In this document: positions 53,851 through 64,000 of the stretch, one piece after another
Numbering within the stretch: the stretch's first letter is position 1
Layout: each line of letters begins with the position of its first letter
Assembly (NCBI GenBank): GCA_963573305.1
Contig: OY754330.1
Coordinates: forward strand, 7,006,001-7,070,000
Origin: Pyrrhosoma nymphula
Taxonomy: Eukaryota; Arthropoda; Insecta; Odonata; Coenagrionidae
Length of the DNA: 64,000 nucleotides
Reading direction: 5' to 3'
The notes under the pieces: model-generated
Told to the model about the DNA's origin: nothing
The model's input: the letters and a program-made list of their open reading frames with translations, nothing else
The model's database searches: none
Made by a program: the position numbers and the translations under genes

Positions 53851-56349
53851 GCACCCTTATGTATCAGGTTAGAATACAAACAGTTCAGTGAGAATAGTCA
53901 ATTTTTTCCTGATTTGCAGTTGGTAGTTTTACGTGTAGTCAGTCGTCAAAGACTATTTTTTGGCATTCAGCTCTTATTCAAAGGAGAGTGTGCATATTCA
54001 TCATTCTTTGCAAAGTCCATGCCACTTGCAGCTTTTTCTGCTGTCGGTCATGCCGCTGTGATCCCATCTGAAGGGACTAGCTAGTTTGAGAGCATACCAT
54101 TCCTTGAGACACACCAACACAAATTATTTGCGACGGACTGACAAACTGTGAGGCATTTATTCCATATCCGCAAATATTTCAGGATAAAATATCATTTATA
54201 TATTATGCCTGAATATTTATTAACACTGAATTTTTTCGGTGTTCCTAGATGACTCTCATGTAAAAACTAATTACATAAATTCGCAAAACAATTGGAATTT
54301 TTAATTTTCAGTTTTAAAATTAGCTATATTACCCTCGAAGTTCAAATAATTAATTTTTGAATGCATGACAAACCCTCAATATTTCTGTCATGTTCTACTT
54401 GTCAGGGTACATATAAAAACGTAGAATATTGCCAAAATATTTGATTTTTTTGTAAGAACTTTTACGAAGAGTATTTTAGAACAGCTATATTCACACGATA
54501 TCATTTTAGCATCCCTATGTTTTGGGCCTTTGGTTTTATTGGCGAAATTTCCTTTTATATTCACATTTATATCAGTATTCAAAATATGTTTGAAAAAACT
54601 ACTGTGAAACTCATTTTTATAACTATATTTAATATAAAGCTTGACCTAATTATTCAAATATTTTCGTGAAACATGAATCACTACTCGTATACATCAAAAA
54701 CTGCATTCTCCATTTAATTGATATGTTTTTATTGGCATTAAGTCGATTTCGTTTGATATTGAATATCGATAAATTTTAATATAAATATCAGCTGTTACTG
54801 CCAAAAAATGCTATGTATTTTGATTACAACAGTTACTACATTTATACGCGTGTGTATAATAGGTTCAGCTTATCCTGCCTTGCTTTAGTCTTGATATTCT
54901 CCAAACTCGGGCAGCAATAATAAACTTCCCTAGCGTGGAATCGCTCTTTAAATTCCTCAAATTTTCAGTAAACACTTGGAGATTTAACCTTCACCACATT
55001 TGAATGGGTGTTGGAAGAAATGAATCAAGTATGTTAATTATGACTTTCTTCTAATTGTCGAATAGTATATCTCCTTAATTTGGAAGAATCTTTCCCTTCG
55101 TAAAATTGAGGCAGTGTTGAATTCTTTTCCTCTGATGTCTTTCTCCTGTGATCGATTTGGAACTTGAGAATCGACTGTTGTTCTTCGAGATATTATATTA
55201 ATTACTCAGGCTCTCCTGGCTTTGACTGGCTTCTTTCCATCAGAATACAGTTCAGTCGTTGGAAACTCTTTCAGCGGATGAGAAATAACTTTGGAAATTC
55301 TTTTCTTTAAGAATTTTAAAATACTCAAGGACAACGGACGGAATGCAATAAGACCTTACTTACTGTAAAACTATAGTTATATGTAATATATATTTATTTC
55401 ACTCGAGAAAACTCATCCATCATATTTTCATATGCAATTCGGTAGAAACAGGAGCCAAAGAGAAAACTTAAAGTTAGCATCTTTCTCAAAGGCCAAATGT
55501 CAGAAAATTGAACATGATTAAAAAACCTATACTTTAAAAATAGCGAAATATTAACATTTTGCGGTCATTTTCAACAAATCGTTATCACTTTTGCTGCCAT
55601 GAATATATCACAATTATTTGAGAATGTAGTTAAACACAGAAATCGGAATTAGAAAATGAAAATTAATTTTAAAAAATATAAAAAATCAAGGACCTTACAC
55701 CGTACACCAGATTACTGTAGAGAGTATTTAATTTCAGTTTTGAAACATAACTGTACTTAATCCACTCGAAGTGTAGCCCAAAATCAGTTAACAACATCGT
55801 ACTTCGATTGGAAAGCATTCTTCCCACCTTCGGCCGCGCAGTCAAAGTGTTTCCCGAATAAGAGTGAAATGTCAAGGTAGTCCAGCGGTTTTCTCTCTCC
55901 ATTTGGCTTCTCCATTTGGTGATGAGGCTCAAGAATCTCCATAAAAAACAGTTGAAACTCTCCCAAATCCATCACCACGGCACCAAGTTAGATCTTACCT
56001 CGACATTGTCAATTTTTGTCGTGTCTTTATTTTGTTTTGGTTTAGGTTTCGTCAGTTGGGTAGGTTTCTAGTGGATGGTTGGGGAAATCCACGGTTGGTG
56101 GATGTTCTAGCTGGAGTTTGTCTCCGAGGACACTGACCTTCCCGATCGTTTTCATTTTTTCTGTTGCTACAGTTTAAAATTCTCTCCGCTTACACACGCA
56201 ACCAACTCTCTTATTTCCCACCTGCGCTCTCGGCATTCAAATCGTCCTTCTAAGTGACGCGTGTATCCACAGAGGGCAGCTCCATCTCTCTATATCTGTT
56301 TCTCTGACACACGCTGAACACGGGTGCCGTCGATATCGAACCCGGGACC
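53851..56349. other. No supported gene
   Basis: AT-rich. A minus-strand frame at 55978-55784 has protein-like composition (LDYLDISLLFGKHFDCAAEG) without recognised family. A GC-richer part at 56030-56340 includes a GGTTCGATATC word on the minus strand resembling a tRNA B box, without an A box. Confidence 0.4.
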
Positions 56350-56764
56350 TTAACCACTTCCCTGACGGATTTTTTTTACAAAACCGGTCAAAAAAAGTCA
56401 TATTTTTTTATTTCAGATTCAGAAGCATTAAATGGAGGCAAATCTGAAAATGTTTTCCTTTATTTTTTATTCCAAATAACTAATGATTTATTCAATAATT
56501 TCTGAATGTTGCCCCTTAACTTAAGAGAATTAGGCAACCTGCATATCAGTATAACTTTCCTTCCCGTAAACCTTAGTTAGTCAGTCAATGATGAATACAT
56601 TTAGTTAATATTGCAAAAGCATATCTTTGCCGACAACGTTAATGTTAACTATTAATTTTAGTCCATAGCACATCAAGAAACAACGCACAAACATTCATGG
56701 AAGTTAGGCAACCCGCATGACGACGACTTTCGCTCTGAAAATGTTATAACAGAATTCATTCTAT

Positions 56765-57791
56765 GACAAAAACAAGAAAATTCATTTCTTTTACTTTATT
56801 GTCTTTGAAGTATGCTGGAATCCCTTTCCTCAGTGTTCCATACGAGTCAGTGGAGTGTGAAGCGAGAAGGTCGGCTAGATCTGGAGACGTATAAAAGTTA
56901 TCCATCGTCAGGAAATATCATAGGCCAAATAATGGCTTCATTAGTCATCATCACTTTTGAGGTCATGGATAAATGGGCAAAGTCTTTATCCAACACAGTC
57001 CCATTTCCCGTGTAAATTGTCGTTGACCACACGTATCCAGTTCTCGATTCACAAAGAAAAAATACTTGCCAAATGAAGCTCTTTTCATAGGCATGAACTG
57101 CCGTGGCGGCTTAGGCATGAACTGCCGTAGGCTCTTTTCGATGGTAACATGTATGGTGTATGGAGTGCCTTGAACTTTTCCTCCAGCCTCTGGCAAATCG
57201 GCCATATTTTATATAGTTTGGGGTGTGTTTGGGGTTCAAAATCGTTATTATAGGCAAAATGTAAATATTGCCTTATTTTTACGAATCATCGGTAAGACAT
57301 TGTGTGTCCAAAAAAAAGAGAGGAGAGTATTGGTCTCGTTGACCAATAAAACTCAGTATCTGGCTTTCGCACTCTGCTCTGTAGCATTACAAGGGCAAAA
57401 AACACGAATTTCTGAGCTTGTCATAGCTCGCCACTGATTTACGCTACCACTGCTCGGCCCCGCTTTTTCACGCAAAGTGTTACTGGCGCAGTGATTAGTT
57501 TCCCAAGTTATAAAGTCAAATTTTCATCGGAAAAAATGTTTTTTTTAGGGAATCTCATTCGGAAACCAGGTCTAAGTTCATCAAAGAATTACCTTCAAAA
57601 AGAAACCTAGGTGCTGCCGGAGGAGGAGTCGTTGTAAGCATTTCCTCCCACTCCGCTTCCCACGAATGTTCCGCTGCGCATTCTGATTCGGAGCTTGTTT
57701 CTCCGGAGAGAGTCGACTAGGAGCCAGGAACTTCAATGTCCATAACCTCCGAATCACTGCTGGTCAACACTGATTCCTCTCCAGAATCCAT
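56765..57791 (-). pseudogene. piggyBac transposase, heavily damaged
   Basis: The transposase would cut and paste at TTAA. The minus-strand start codon is at 57791-57789: MDSGEESVLTSSDSEVMDIE, VPGS, stop, then STLSGETSSESECAAEHSWE. This is an acidic Ser-rich N-terminus normal for piggyBac. A middle region (57590-57215) is unreadable. Coding reappears as RQFMPMKRASFGKYFFF and, in another frame, CESRTGYVWSTTIYTGNGTV, LDKDFAHLSMTSKVMM, then MIFPDDG followed by LLYVSRSSR and LRKGIPAYFKDNKVKE. These match the piggyBac blocks (R)QYxPxKRxxFGIKxxxLC, SGY(V)WxxxIYTGKGT, then YxDNFYTSPxL and YGTxRxNRKGxP. The DNF Asp box is destroyed. At least four frame changes. Confidence 0.82.
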
Positions 57792-58682
57792 TTCTGATTA
57801 CTAAATGTTACTGCGCGAAAACAAATAATTTTCCGTAGAGTTCACTCCTACTACACCGCTCGTATTAGAACGAAAATGTTAGAACTAAAAATGGAAAGTT
57901 AGTATCGGTGGAATTTCAGCGAAAAAGTGCATGCGCTCTGAAAATCAAGGATGCGTATTCTCTGAAACTCAACGAAAGACTGTCACTATCGTCCTTCCGA
58001 CAAAGTACTCGTGGAAACAATCACGATATGCAAAGGATCTCGCCCCTAAGTGTGAAAAGCCCATCCCATGCTCATCATAAAATTTTTCTTTTCCGTTCCT
58101 ACCATTTCCTGGAAAATAAACACACGTGTGCGTACCGCAACAGCATGAATTTTCCAACTAACGGTAAATTTATATCGAGAAAAGCCCATTAGTAAAGGGT
58201 TGGCTGGTGGGAAAGTAGCTCGGGGAGCAAAGGGTGGCATATTAGCATGACATGATACCGGGCGCCAGGTTGCTCAGCGGGCCATCGGCTCTCGAGCGGG
58301 TGTTTTCTGACCTCAGCAAAGTGTCAAGCATGACAATAGAAGGCATTACACATGTTTGGGATTTATCTCTATCTTTCCTATTTTCTCGTACTCATGTGGG
58401 TTAGGCTAGCACATACACAGGGCACTTGTGTTGATTTCTATTGAGAACGTACGACCTTCAGACGTCTTCATCGTAAAGCTGTTTCCATAAATATGTTTCA
58501 CAACTTCCGCCAGTATTCAAAGTAGAAAAATGAAAGGGGCTGATGAAATAACATTCGCAACATATCTAAACATTTACGCTCACGCCATTTTATCTAAAGA
58601 GAACGGTACAATAGACATTTCCTACATATATAAAAATTACCGTAAGAAAAATTTGCGGACGAATAATATAGAATTACATAAT

Positions 58683-58775
58683 ATGTATAGTAACAAATAT
58701 ATATTGTAACAAATATATATTGTAACAAATATATATAGTAACAAACATATATGGTAACAAATATATATCTATAGT
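58683..58775. repeat. Tandem repeat, 16-bp unit
   Basis: Five to six copies of GTAACAAATATATATT with small changes, inside the piggyBac element. Confidence 0.9.
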
Positions 58776-59394
58776 AAAAATAAGGCAAGGAAAGATTCAT
58801 GTTCTGTTGCAAGAGAAATATTGTATTCCAATCACTTACTGTGGAACTCATCGTAGCAGTGAAAATTAGCGCAAAATTGAAATTGCAATTTTCATAATGA
58901 CCGCTAAAATGTTGAAGAAAAATGTAATTGAATGCTCATGTAGTAAATGACGAAATAAATGAAAATAACTAATTTAAAAATTATTTACTTATTTAGAAAG
59001 TTTTTGTCATGTAAAACGGAAGTTTTACATCATAAATTTGCAATAATTATCTATAAATAACAAAAATTGAAGTTGTAAATTTCGTAAAAAGTTCGCAAAA
59101 GAAACTCCATGCATGAAGTAAATAGACGGATAGTTACGAATGACAATGTAGGTGATTGAAATTTCGTATGGGGATAACTTTTCAGTGCGTAAAAAATTAT
59201 AACCCTCGAATTTCTAGAAATATTACCAAAAATGACCATTGTTTTAACATTAGAAATCACTATTTGAAAAGAGCGCCGCTTGCCGCATCGGTGGCTCTGG
59301 GCCTTCAACAGCATGGGAGGCGGCAGGAACGCAAACTACTAGCATCGGCCGACTATATGCGGGCGTAAAGAAAAATATACGGACATCGCGGACT

Positions 59395-59462
59395 TGCCCG
59401 AATATATGCGGGCTTGTCAGAATTTGCACAACCTCGGTGCCCGAATATATGCGGGCTTGTCA
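59395..59462. repeat. Two subterminal direct repeats of the piggyBac element
   Basis: TGCCCGAATATATGCGGGCT plus TGTCAG at about 59396-59420 and again at 59438-59462, each containing the palindrome CCCGNATATATNCGGG. A weaker third copy (CCGACTATATGCGGGC) is at 59349. The last repeat runs straight into the terminal inverted repeat. Confidence 0.8.
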
Positions 59463-59475
59463 GGGAAGTGGTTAA

Positions 59476-60083
59476 AGGAGAGAGACGTCTTTAGCGGATG
59501 TCTGGCCAGTGAGCGCAATGCTCTTTCCATCTCTGTCCTCCTTCGTATGCTTTTAGTTTGGTTAACTTTAAACCCCTCTTACCCTTATCCATATTCTATT
59601 CCTATTTGCATTCGAATTCCTGAAACGGTAATCAGTTCCACAAGTGAAGACTATGTAATCTAAAAACGGTTCTCTATGCCCTATTTTAATCTTCGGTACG
59701 CGTGGATAGAATACATCTTCTACGAGTGATGATCCACGTTCTAAGTAACGCTCTCTTATAGCCATGGTTTAACGTTCCATTGCTCTCCCTACTGGACTTT
59801 TTGGTTTTTGCTCTAGAGTCCAAGGGTGCATGCAAGGTTTAACTTTGGACTTTAACACGGACGCATATTGCATGCATGGTATGGAATCACTCAGTGCTAT
59901 TCTATGAACGGTATTCTTAGACCTAGACATAAATAAATTGATCCATTTCCTTATTCGATCTTTTTCTCTCTTCCCTACAGATTCTGCAGGTGAACAAGAC
60001 TGTCTGTCTTGTCCTAGACAATCGAGAGTAGTTTTTCCATCAGACTTTGCTTCCCGCATTGCTTTATTGTTTACCCTAAAACA
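59476..60083. other. Upstream of the ankyrin-like ORF; antisense open frames
   Basis: Minus-strand frames (59765-59568, 65 codons, and 60245-59769, 158 codons) follow one another. The longer overlaps the ankyrin-like ORF antisense. I recognise no domain in them. A TTCCCTACAG sequence at 59974-59983 is a fair splice acceptor for an exon running into the ORF at 60084. Confidence 0.35.
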
Positions 60084-60509
60084 ATGGCCGCCACGAATTG
60101 CAATTCTCAGACGATTGCGCAGCTCTTTGAAGCTGTGGCCTCTGGCCCACTCCAGCAGCGATGGGAGAACCAGCTCATGGACCTGGAAGACGTAGATGCG
60201 CCAAACTCGGAGGGCCGCACCTTGCTCCAGGAGGCCGTAGTGCACGGGAGATTGGACTGGGTGAAAGCCTTGCTTGTAGAGGACGCTGATCCCGAAATCA
60301 GCCCTAGTGCTTTAGAAGTTGCCAAGCAGATGGCAGACCAGCACCCGGGGAATGCCGACCGCCAAATCATATTCAACCTGGTGGAAGTTCATACTTTGAG
60401 TTTGAGGAGGAAAGTTTCCAAACTTAGCCAGAGGCCACAGGAGGCAGACATCAATCGAGAGGAACCCCGGCCCATGACGTCACGGGATGCCGCTCTTTCT
60501 GAAGGATAG
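60084..60509 (+). CDS. Ankyrin-repeat-like protein, 141 codons
   Basis: The ORF starts at ATG 60084 in a fair context (ACAATGGCC). The N-terminal part reads TIAQLFEAVASGPLQQRWEN, QLMDLEDVDAPNSEGRTLLQ, EAVVHGRLDWVKALLVEDAD and PEISPSALEVAKQMADQHPG. VDAPNSEGRTLLQEAVVHGRLDWVKALL fits an ankyrin repeat (D-x-x-G-x-T-x-L-x-x-A-x-x-x-G-x-x-x-x-V-x-x-LL), followed by a partial second repeat. The C-terminal 50 residues are charged and unstructured-looking. GC content and codon use are higher than in surrounding DNA. The stop TAG ends exactly at 60509 and GTAAGC follows, so a splice donor abuts the stop. It could be a small host gene, an exon or a retrocopy. The antisense frame of 158 codons is less convincing. 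Confidence 0.5.
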   Translation: MAATNCNSQTIAQLFEAVASGPLQQRWENQLMDLEDVDAPNSEGRTLLQEAVVHGRLDWVKALLVEDADPEISPSALEVAKQMADQHPGNADRQIIFNLVEVHTLSLRRKVSKLSQRPQEADINREEPRPMTSRDAALSEG

Positions 60510-61100
60510 GTAAGCATGATGTTAAAGGATATAGCTTCGAATTCGCCGGAAATTCTTGATGCCTTATCGATGCTTAAGGAGCGATTGTATCCCTGTTGGT
60601 AACTTTGGATGACGTGGGCGTCGGTACCGCCGTTCATAAGGACAGCCTTTATGAAAAAACGTCACTTGCACGATTACAATTTTTAAATTTTCGGCCAATA
60701 GGAGGCCAGAATACCGCTAGGAAGTGAAAAAAGGATCAAAGGGAAGTTTATATCGACACCTACTTCCATCCCTCACTTAGAGTTCTTTTCCTCCCTTTAA
60801 ATATTATGCTAGAAAGTTTCCAGGGAAATACCAATCGTAGGTTATCTCACTATGTTGAAAATAAGTTATTAATTTTTTAACCTTATTGCAAAATTTAATA
60901 ATTTTACGATTAACTTATAATCTATTATTAATTTATTGATTATAACAAATTAGTGTTCGTACATATTTTCCTATATTGCCCTGCATTAGACTCTTATATA
61001 ATAGAACCGATCTTAAAACGTTCTTATCTAAGGTTTAGATGATAGCTTTTCCCACAGATTTTAAGGTATCCGGCGAAAGCTTGTGGAAGTTTTTCAAAGA
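60510..61100. other. No supported gene
   Basis: AT-rich DNA after the ankyrin-like ORF. No acceptor-bounded second exon was recognised. Confidence 0.45.
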
Positions 61101-61104
61101 CTGC

Positions 61105-61250
61105 GTTATAACAGAAACACTTTGTAAACATTTCCACACCAATTTTTATTCTACCGACCTAGGTTTCGGCAAACATTGCCATTATCAAGAGACTTATTCA
61201 TTGCAGTCGGAACTTTTTCACTGCAAGTCCCTTCATTGACTTTTCGCCAC
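61105..61250 (-). mobile_element. PLE terminal remnant
   Basis: Minus strand: CTTGATAATGGCAATGTTTG, CCGAAACCTAGGTCGGTAGA, ATAAAAATTGGTGTGGAAAT. This is the TTGATAATGGCAA hairpin plus GCCGAAACC block I associate with PLE or LINE ends in arthropods. No coding sequence adjoins. Confidence 0.45.
61154..61191 (-). ncRNA. Degenerate hammerhead-like motif
   Basis: TTGATAAT, hairpin GGCAA/TTGCC, then GAAAC. It has the architecture of the other PLE ribozyme-like motifs, but CUGANGA is altered at two positions, so it is probably inactive. Confidence 0.3.
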
Positions 61251-62380
61251 TTTACCCAAGCTGCTTATATCCTTTTCTTCAAATCCTTCACATCTCAATT
61301 TCTCCATACCCTCGAACCATTGAGTGCAATTGTTTAAAATGTCGGCTAGTTGGGATAATTTGACCATATACATATTTTTAATGCTATGTTTCTATCATTC
61401 TCTCCACCAAACTTTTAAGTGTTATGTCTTATCCTAGATAATTTTCAGTTCATAGTTATATGCCTTTCGTGCCATAATGAGGGTTTGGCTGGCACGTTTT
61501 TCAGTACGGACACTTAAGTTGCACGACTTCGTCAGTGACTTATGTGGTTAAATCTTGTCTCATCTTGTGAATCATCTGTGATAGCAATCATTACCAAGCT
61601 AAAGAGACAGTCTGGGTGTTGCGACGACATTTATTTCGCCAGTGTGAAATATGCAGTTAGGAGTAAATTGTTAAGTTTGGACGCCAGGTCAGTATGACAA
61701 AACAGTTAAAGAAAAGGATGGGATTATTCCCACCTTAGCCTCCGATGGCGGCAGTGGAAACGAAGGGATACACGGGATGGGTTAACGGAAATAATTCCTT
61801 GGGTCAACTGAGTAACAGTTAGCAACACCATTTAATATTTCCCAAAGAAATAAATACACAAAAGTGCCATGACGACTTAGCAAAACATTTCCCCCCTGTG
61901 CGTTACAGATTGTCCAGACAATATATGAGAACAACAAAACGCACTAAAACCATGAAAGTGAACTTGCAGGGAAAATTAATTACCACTGCGTAGCAATAAG
62001 ATTCGAAAGCGCGTCCACCCAGGGTGAAATAAACGGAATAATTACAATAAGTAAACCAACGGATACCGATAATATAAGAAAAATTCACAAAGTATCTAAT
62101 TATTTATTTAAACGGCAGGTACCACGACATAGGAAATATTAGATTTGCATTTATCCCAAAAGGTGCATGGCCATTTCCTGAGATAAAATATACGTGAAAT
62201 TAGCGGTGAAATTTTTGGAAGAGAGAAAATGAAATACTTAAGGGATGAAACATCCTTGCAAAATCCCCGCGATTACCCCGACACAATAGAAATCAATTCA
62301 CATAACTTACAATAAATGGACAAGTCGTTAACAGGTTCTTGCCCAAGATAATACACGGGTGATAAGTAAAAGGAGCGTTG
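61251..62380. other. No supported gene
   Basis: AT-rich DNA without recognised frames or element ends. Confidence 0.5.
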
Positions 62381-62381
62381 G

Positions 62382-62818
62382 ATGAGGAGGTCCGTCGTGG
62401 TCGGCGTTCAGTCTGGTAAGACAGTCCACGACCATCCTCTCTTCAGCTCCTCTCGTCGCGATCTTAAGTTGCGCATGCGCGAATGTTTAAGGCGCCTGCG
62501 TGGACGTCCTCGCTTCCTGAGGCACTTGACTCTGCTTCCAGTGCTTCGGCCCCGACGACTCCCAGTCGACGAGGAAACTCCTTAAACCCCACGGTGAAGA
62601 CACTTAAGAACCTCATCACGTTCTTAAGTGGTCAAGATAGCAGTGGGATGAGTAAACTAGGACGGGCCCTGCCATACTCCTTTAGACGACTCCACAATTC
62701 CAGGGTGGCGAAGACAGGCCAATCCGACGCCCCCGGCGGCGAACAAGCTTTCCTGCCCTGTCCGCTTCAAAACACATGTCCCGATGCGACAGCGTTGATG
62801 TTTAGTTGTTGGTTGTAA
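62382..62818 (+). other. GC-rich open region, possible exon
   Basis: Two overlapping plus-strand frames (67 and 111 codons) run through a GC-rich block. The second is Ser/Pro/Thr-rich (PEALDSASSASAPTTPSRRGN) and continues with SLNPTVKTLKNLITFLSGQ. I recognise no domain. The local base composition and the open length hint at coding or transcribed sequence, but there is no clear splice pair. Confidence 0.25.
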
Positions 62819-63090
62819 ACAGGATTGGAGGATATAATTTCAGTATGGGAGCAAAGCTCCCCAACGCAATGCCGTCCGCAACTCTTTCAATTAGGTCTTC
62901 ACCGACTCCGCGGTGAGCTAACGAAACTTGACTTACATTTTTCGATTGTCAATTTCATTCTAAGATTTGAGTCAATTAATTTAAATAAAAGCTATTAGTG
63001 CATTGCATTAGTGCATTAGTGCAAACAACACATTGCAAATTGTAAAAGGCGAATATATTATATCTACGAACAATTGAAAATTACTCGAGC
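62819..63090. other. Spacer
   Basis: No gene. A short repeat of GCATTAGTGCATTAGTGC lies at 63002-63022. Confidence 0.4.
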
Positions 63091-63336
63091 CAATTATATG
63101 TATGATGCATACCCACGAGTGGGACAGCCGAAATATTTATTTGTTTTTGCAGAGGGCCGTAAGACCAAAAATAACGTATATTCCAAAGCACTAGAATAGG
63201 TTTTTCAAACTGTAATTTACTGCACAAAAAATCATTGCCTTTCATTTATTTCGTACATGCTAATGTGTTTGTTTTGTACATGTGTGCCTACTTGAAAAGA
63301 AAAAGAGGCATTGCAACGCATTCCGAGCTCAAATAG
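63091..63336 (+). mobile_element. Helitron 3' end, second copy
   Basis: Corresponds to the last part of the Helitron at 7841-9033. Coding ends at 63199. The tail then follows the same sequence order (TTTCATT, CATGCTAATGTGTTTG, GTGTGCCTACTTGAAAAG, AAAAAGAGGCATTGCAACGC) to about 63336 (AAATAG before T). It is more diverged than the first copy. The rest of the element is absent. Confidence 0.7.
63098..63199 (+). pseudogene. Helitron helicase, last 33 residues
   Basis: Frame reads YDAYPRVGQPKYLFVFAEGR, KTKNNVYSKALE, then TAG 63197-63199. It matches the end of the helicase at 8895 (GQLYTACSWVGQPK...VYPKALE). Only the extreme C-terminus remains. Confidence 0.75.
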
Positions 63337-63907
63337 TGACATTACATGTATCGAACTACAAATATACTGGACTTATTAATGTTCAAGAAAGAGTTTTTGT
63401 GAAAGTATTTTATTGAATATTCACTGTCGAATCCAAATGAAATTTGAGTGGTTACGCTTTCGTCTATAAATATACATTTTCAGTTTAAAAAATATAATAT
63501 GCATTAAGCCAGCATACGTTTCGTTATGCAAATTGAAGTTGAATAATTTAAATAAATCAGACAGAAGAGTTGAGAGATAAATAAATGGTTGCTTCCAATA
63601 AGCATTTAAATTTTCGTGGTTTTTTTTTCCTTCTTATGGTTTCAATGGTTTCAATCGTGCATCCAGAGTAAAGCACTTATTTAAATATATTCATTTTGTT
63701 CGTCGTTTATGTGAGAACACCAATTGTTTACTCGGATTAAATGTAGTTACCGTTAAGTTGCTTCCTTACGACATTTTCAATTATTCAAATTATTCAAAGA
63801 ACATTTTAAATGTGGTGTGTTTTACGAAGCGTTTCATTCTAACCTTGTTGGTTTTTCACTCCATACAAAACTGCGTTTAAACACTGGCGTGTATTTATTT
63901 ATTGCAG
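63337..63907. other. No supported gene
   Basis: AT-rich spacer ending in TTTATTTATTGCAG, a plausible splice acceptor. Confidence 0.4.
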
Positions 63908-64000
63908 TTCTCCTTGTGGACGCAACGGATCTGCCATTGCTGGAACGTTTTCTGGGAGTGAAACTTGGCAACAGTGGAAGGAAGGTGTTACTTCCACACG
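63908..64000 (+). CDS. Possible partial exon at window edge
   Basis: The acceptor-like TTTATTTATTGCAG precedes 93 bp of GC-balanced sequence that is open in two plus frames to the window end. One reads LLVDATDLPLLERFLGVKLG, the other SPCGRNGSAIAGTFSGSETW. The first has the more protein-like composition. I do not recognise either. The exon continues beyond the window. Confidence 0.3.

Larger units (their letters stand above)
56354..59471 (-). mobile_element. piggyBac element, 3.1 kb, with intact ends
   Basis: The left end is CCACTTCCCTGACGG, the right end (reverse-complemented) CCACTTCCCTGACAAG. Each is flanked by TTAA (56350-56353 and 59472-59475), the hallmark of piggyBac. The decayed transposase lies on the minus strand. 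Near the right end, two copies of GCCCGAATATATGCGGGCTT (59395-59462) are probable subterminal binding repeats. An AT-rich tandem repeat sits at 58683-58775. The right third (57800-59300) is non-coding. Confidence 0.87.

Noticed and set aside
56325..56392. A tRNA-like or SINE-like B box (GGTTCGATATC on the minus strand).
   Set aside because: No A box at the right distance and no cloverleaf; probably chance next to the piggyBac end.
1..64000. LTR retrotransposons or endogenous viruses.
   Set aside because: No paired LTRs, primer-binding site, protease or integrase motifs were seen; all reverse transcriptases found are LINE or Penelope type.

Overview
This is a repeat-rich, AT-rich animal nuclear DNA window, most likely from an arthropod (probably an insect). 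The evidence is intron-bounded exons with GTAAGT/CAG signals, AATAAA polyadenylation signals, and a mixed load of hAT, PIF/Harbinger, piggyBac, Helitron, LINE and Penelope-like elements (PLEs). The species cannot be fixed from the sequence. There are no bacterial operons, CRISPR arrays, rRNA genes or convincing tRNA genes, and most open frames are short chance frames or antisense shadows.

Layout. 1-9 kb: a 16-bp minisatellite, a 2.5-kb Harbinger-type element (1741-4258), a TTAA-flanked MITE (4814-5345), a GGGGGG-ended MITE (5784-6676), a PLE terminus, and a decayed Helitron helicase with its 3' end (7841-9033). 10-14 kb: two near-identical Harbinger-like elements carrying a broken SANT/Myb-like ORF. 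14-21 kb: LINE fragments, one split by a hAT element, a PLE with reverse transcriptase and GIY-YIG endonuclease (16.8-18.0 kb), two PLE ends in inverted orientation (18.36-19.39 kb), a short hAT element (19599-20029) and a LINE C-terminus. 23-30 kb: LINE remnants, a PLE end, another TTAA MITE and a hAT relic. 30.6-31.6 kb: the only convincing host gene, a small secreted Kazal-like protein, whose first exon is not identified. 32-36.6 kb: a PLE hairpin, a possible mariner remnant and mostly featureless DNA. 36.9-41.8 kb: two related hAT elements, the larger containing a second hAT nested inside it. 42-50 kb: a LINE tail, a second GGGGGG MITE, and a set of duplicated blocks with splice-like signals. 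52-53.8 kb: a LINE with a long open reverse-transcriptase frame broken by a ~120-bp insertion. 56.35-59.47 kb: a complete-ended piggyBac element with a ruined transposase. 60-64 kb: an ankyrin-like ORF, a PLE end, a GC-rich open region, a Helitron 3' end and a possible exon cut by the window edge.

How the parts fit. The best-supported history is the hAT family with ends TAGGCTTGTGCGATGA. One copy (19599-20029) lacks the nested element. Two copies at different target sites (36900-37695 and 38538-41789) share the same nested insertion at the same internal position. The nested composite therefore appears to have moved as a unit, or to have been copied after nesting. A second theme is hammerhead-ribozyme-like cores (CTGANGA, a paired stem, then GAAA) in several PLE ends. 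Boundaries were read by eye from terminal inverted repeats and target duplications; family names rest on remembered motifs, not on searches.
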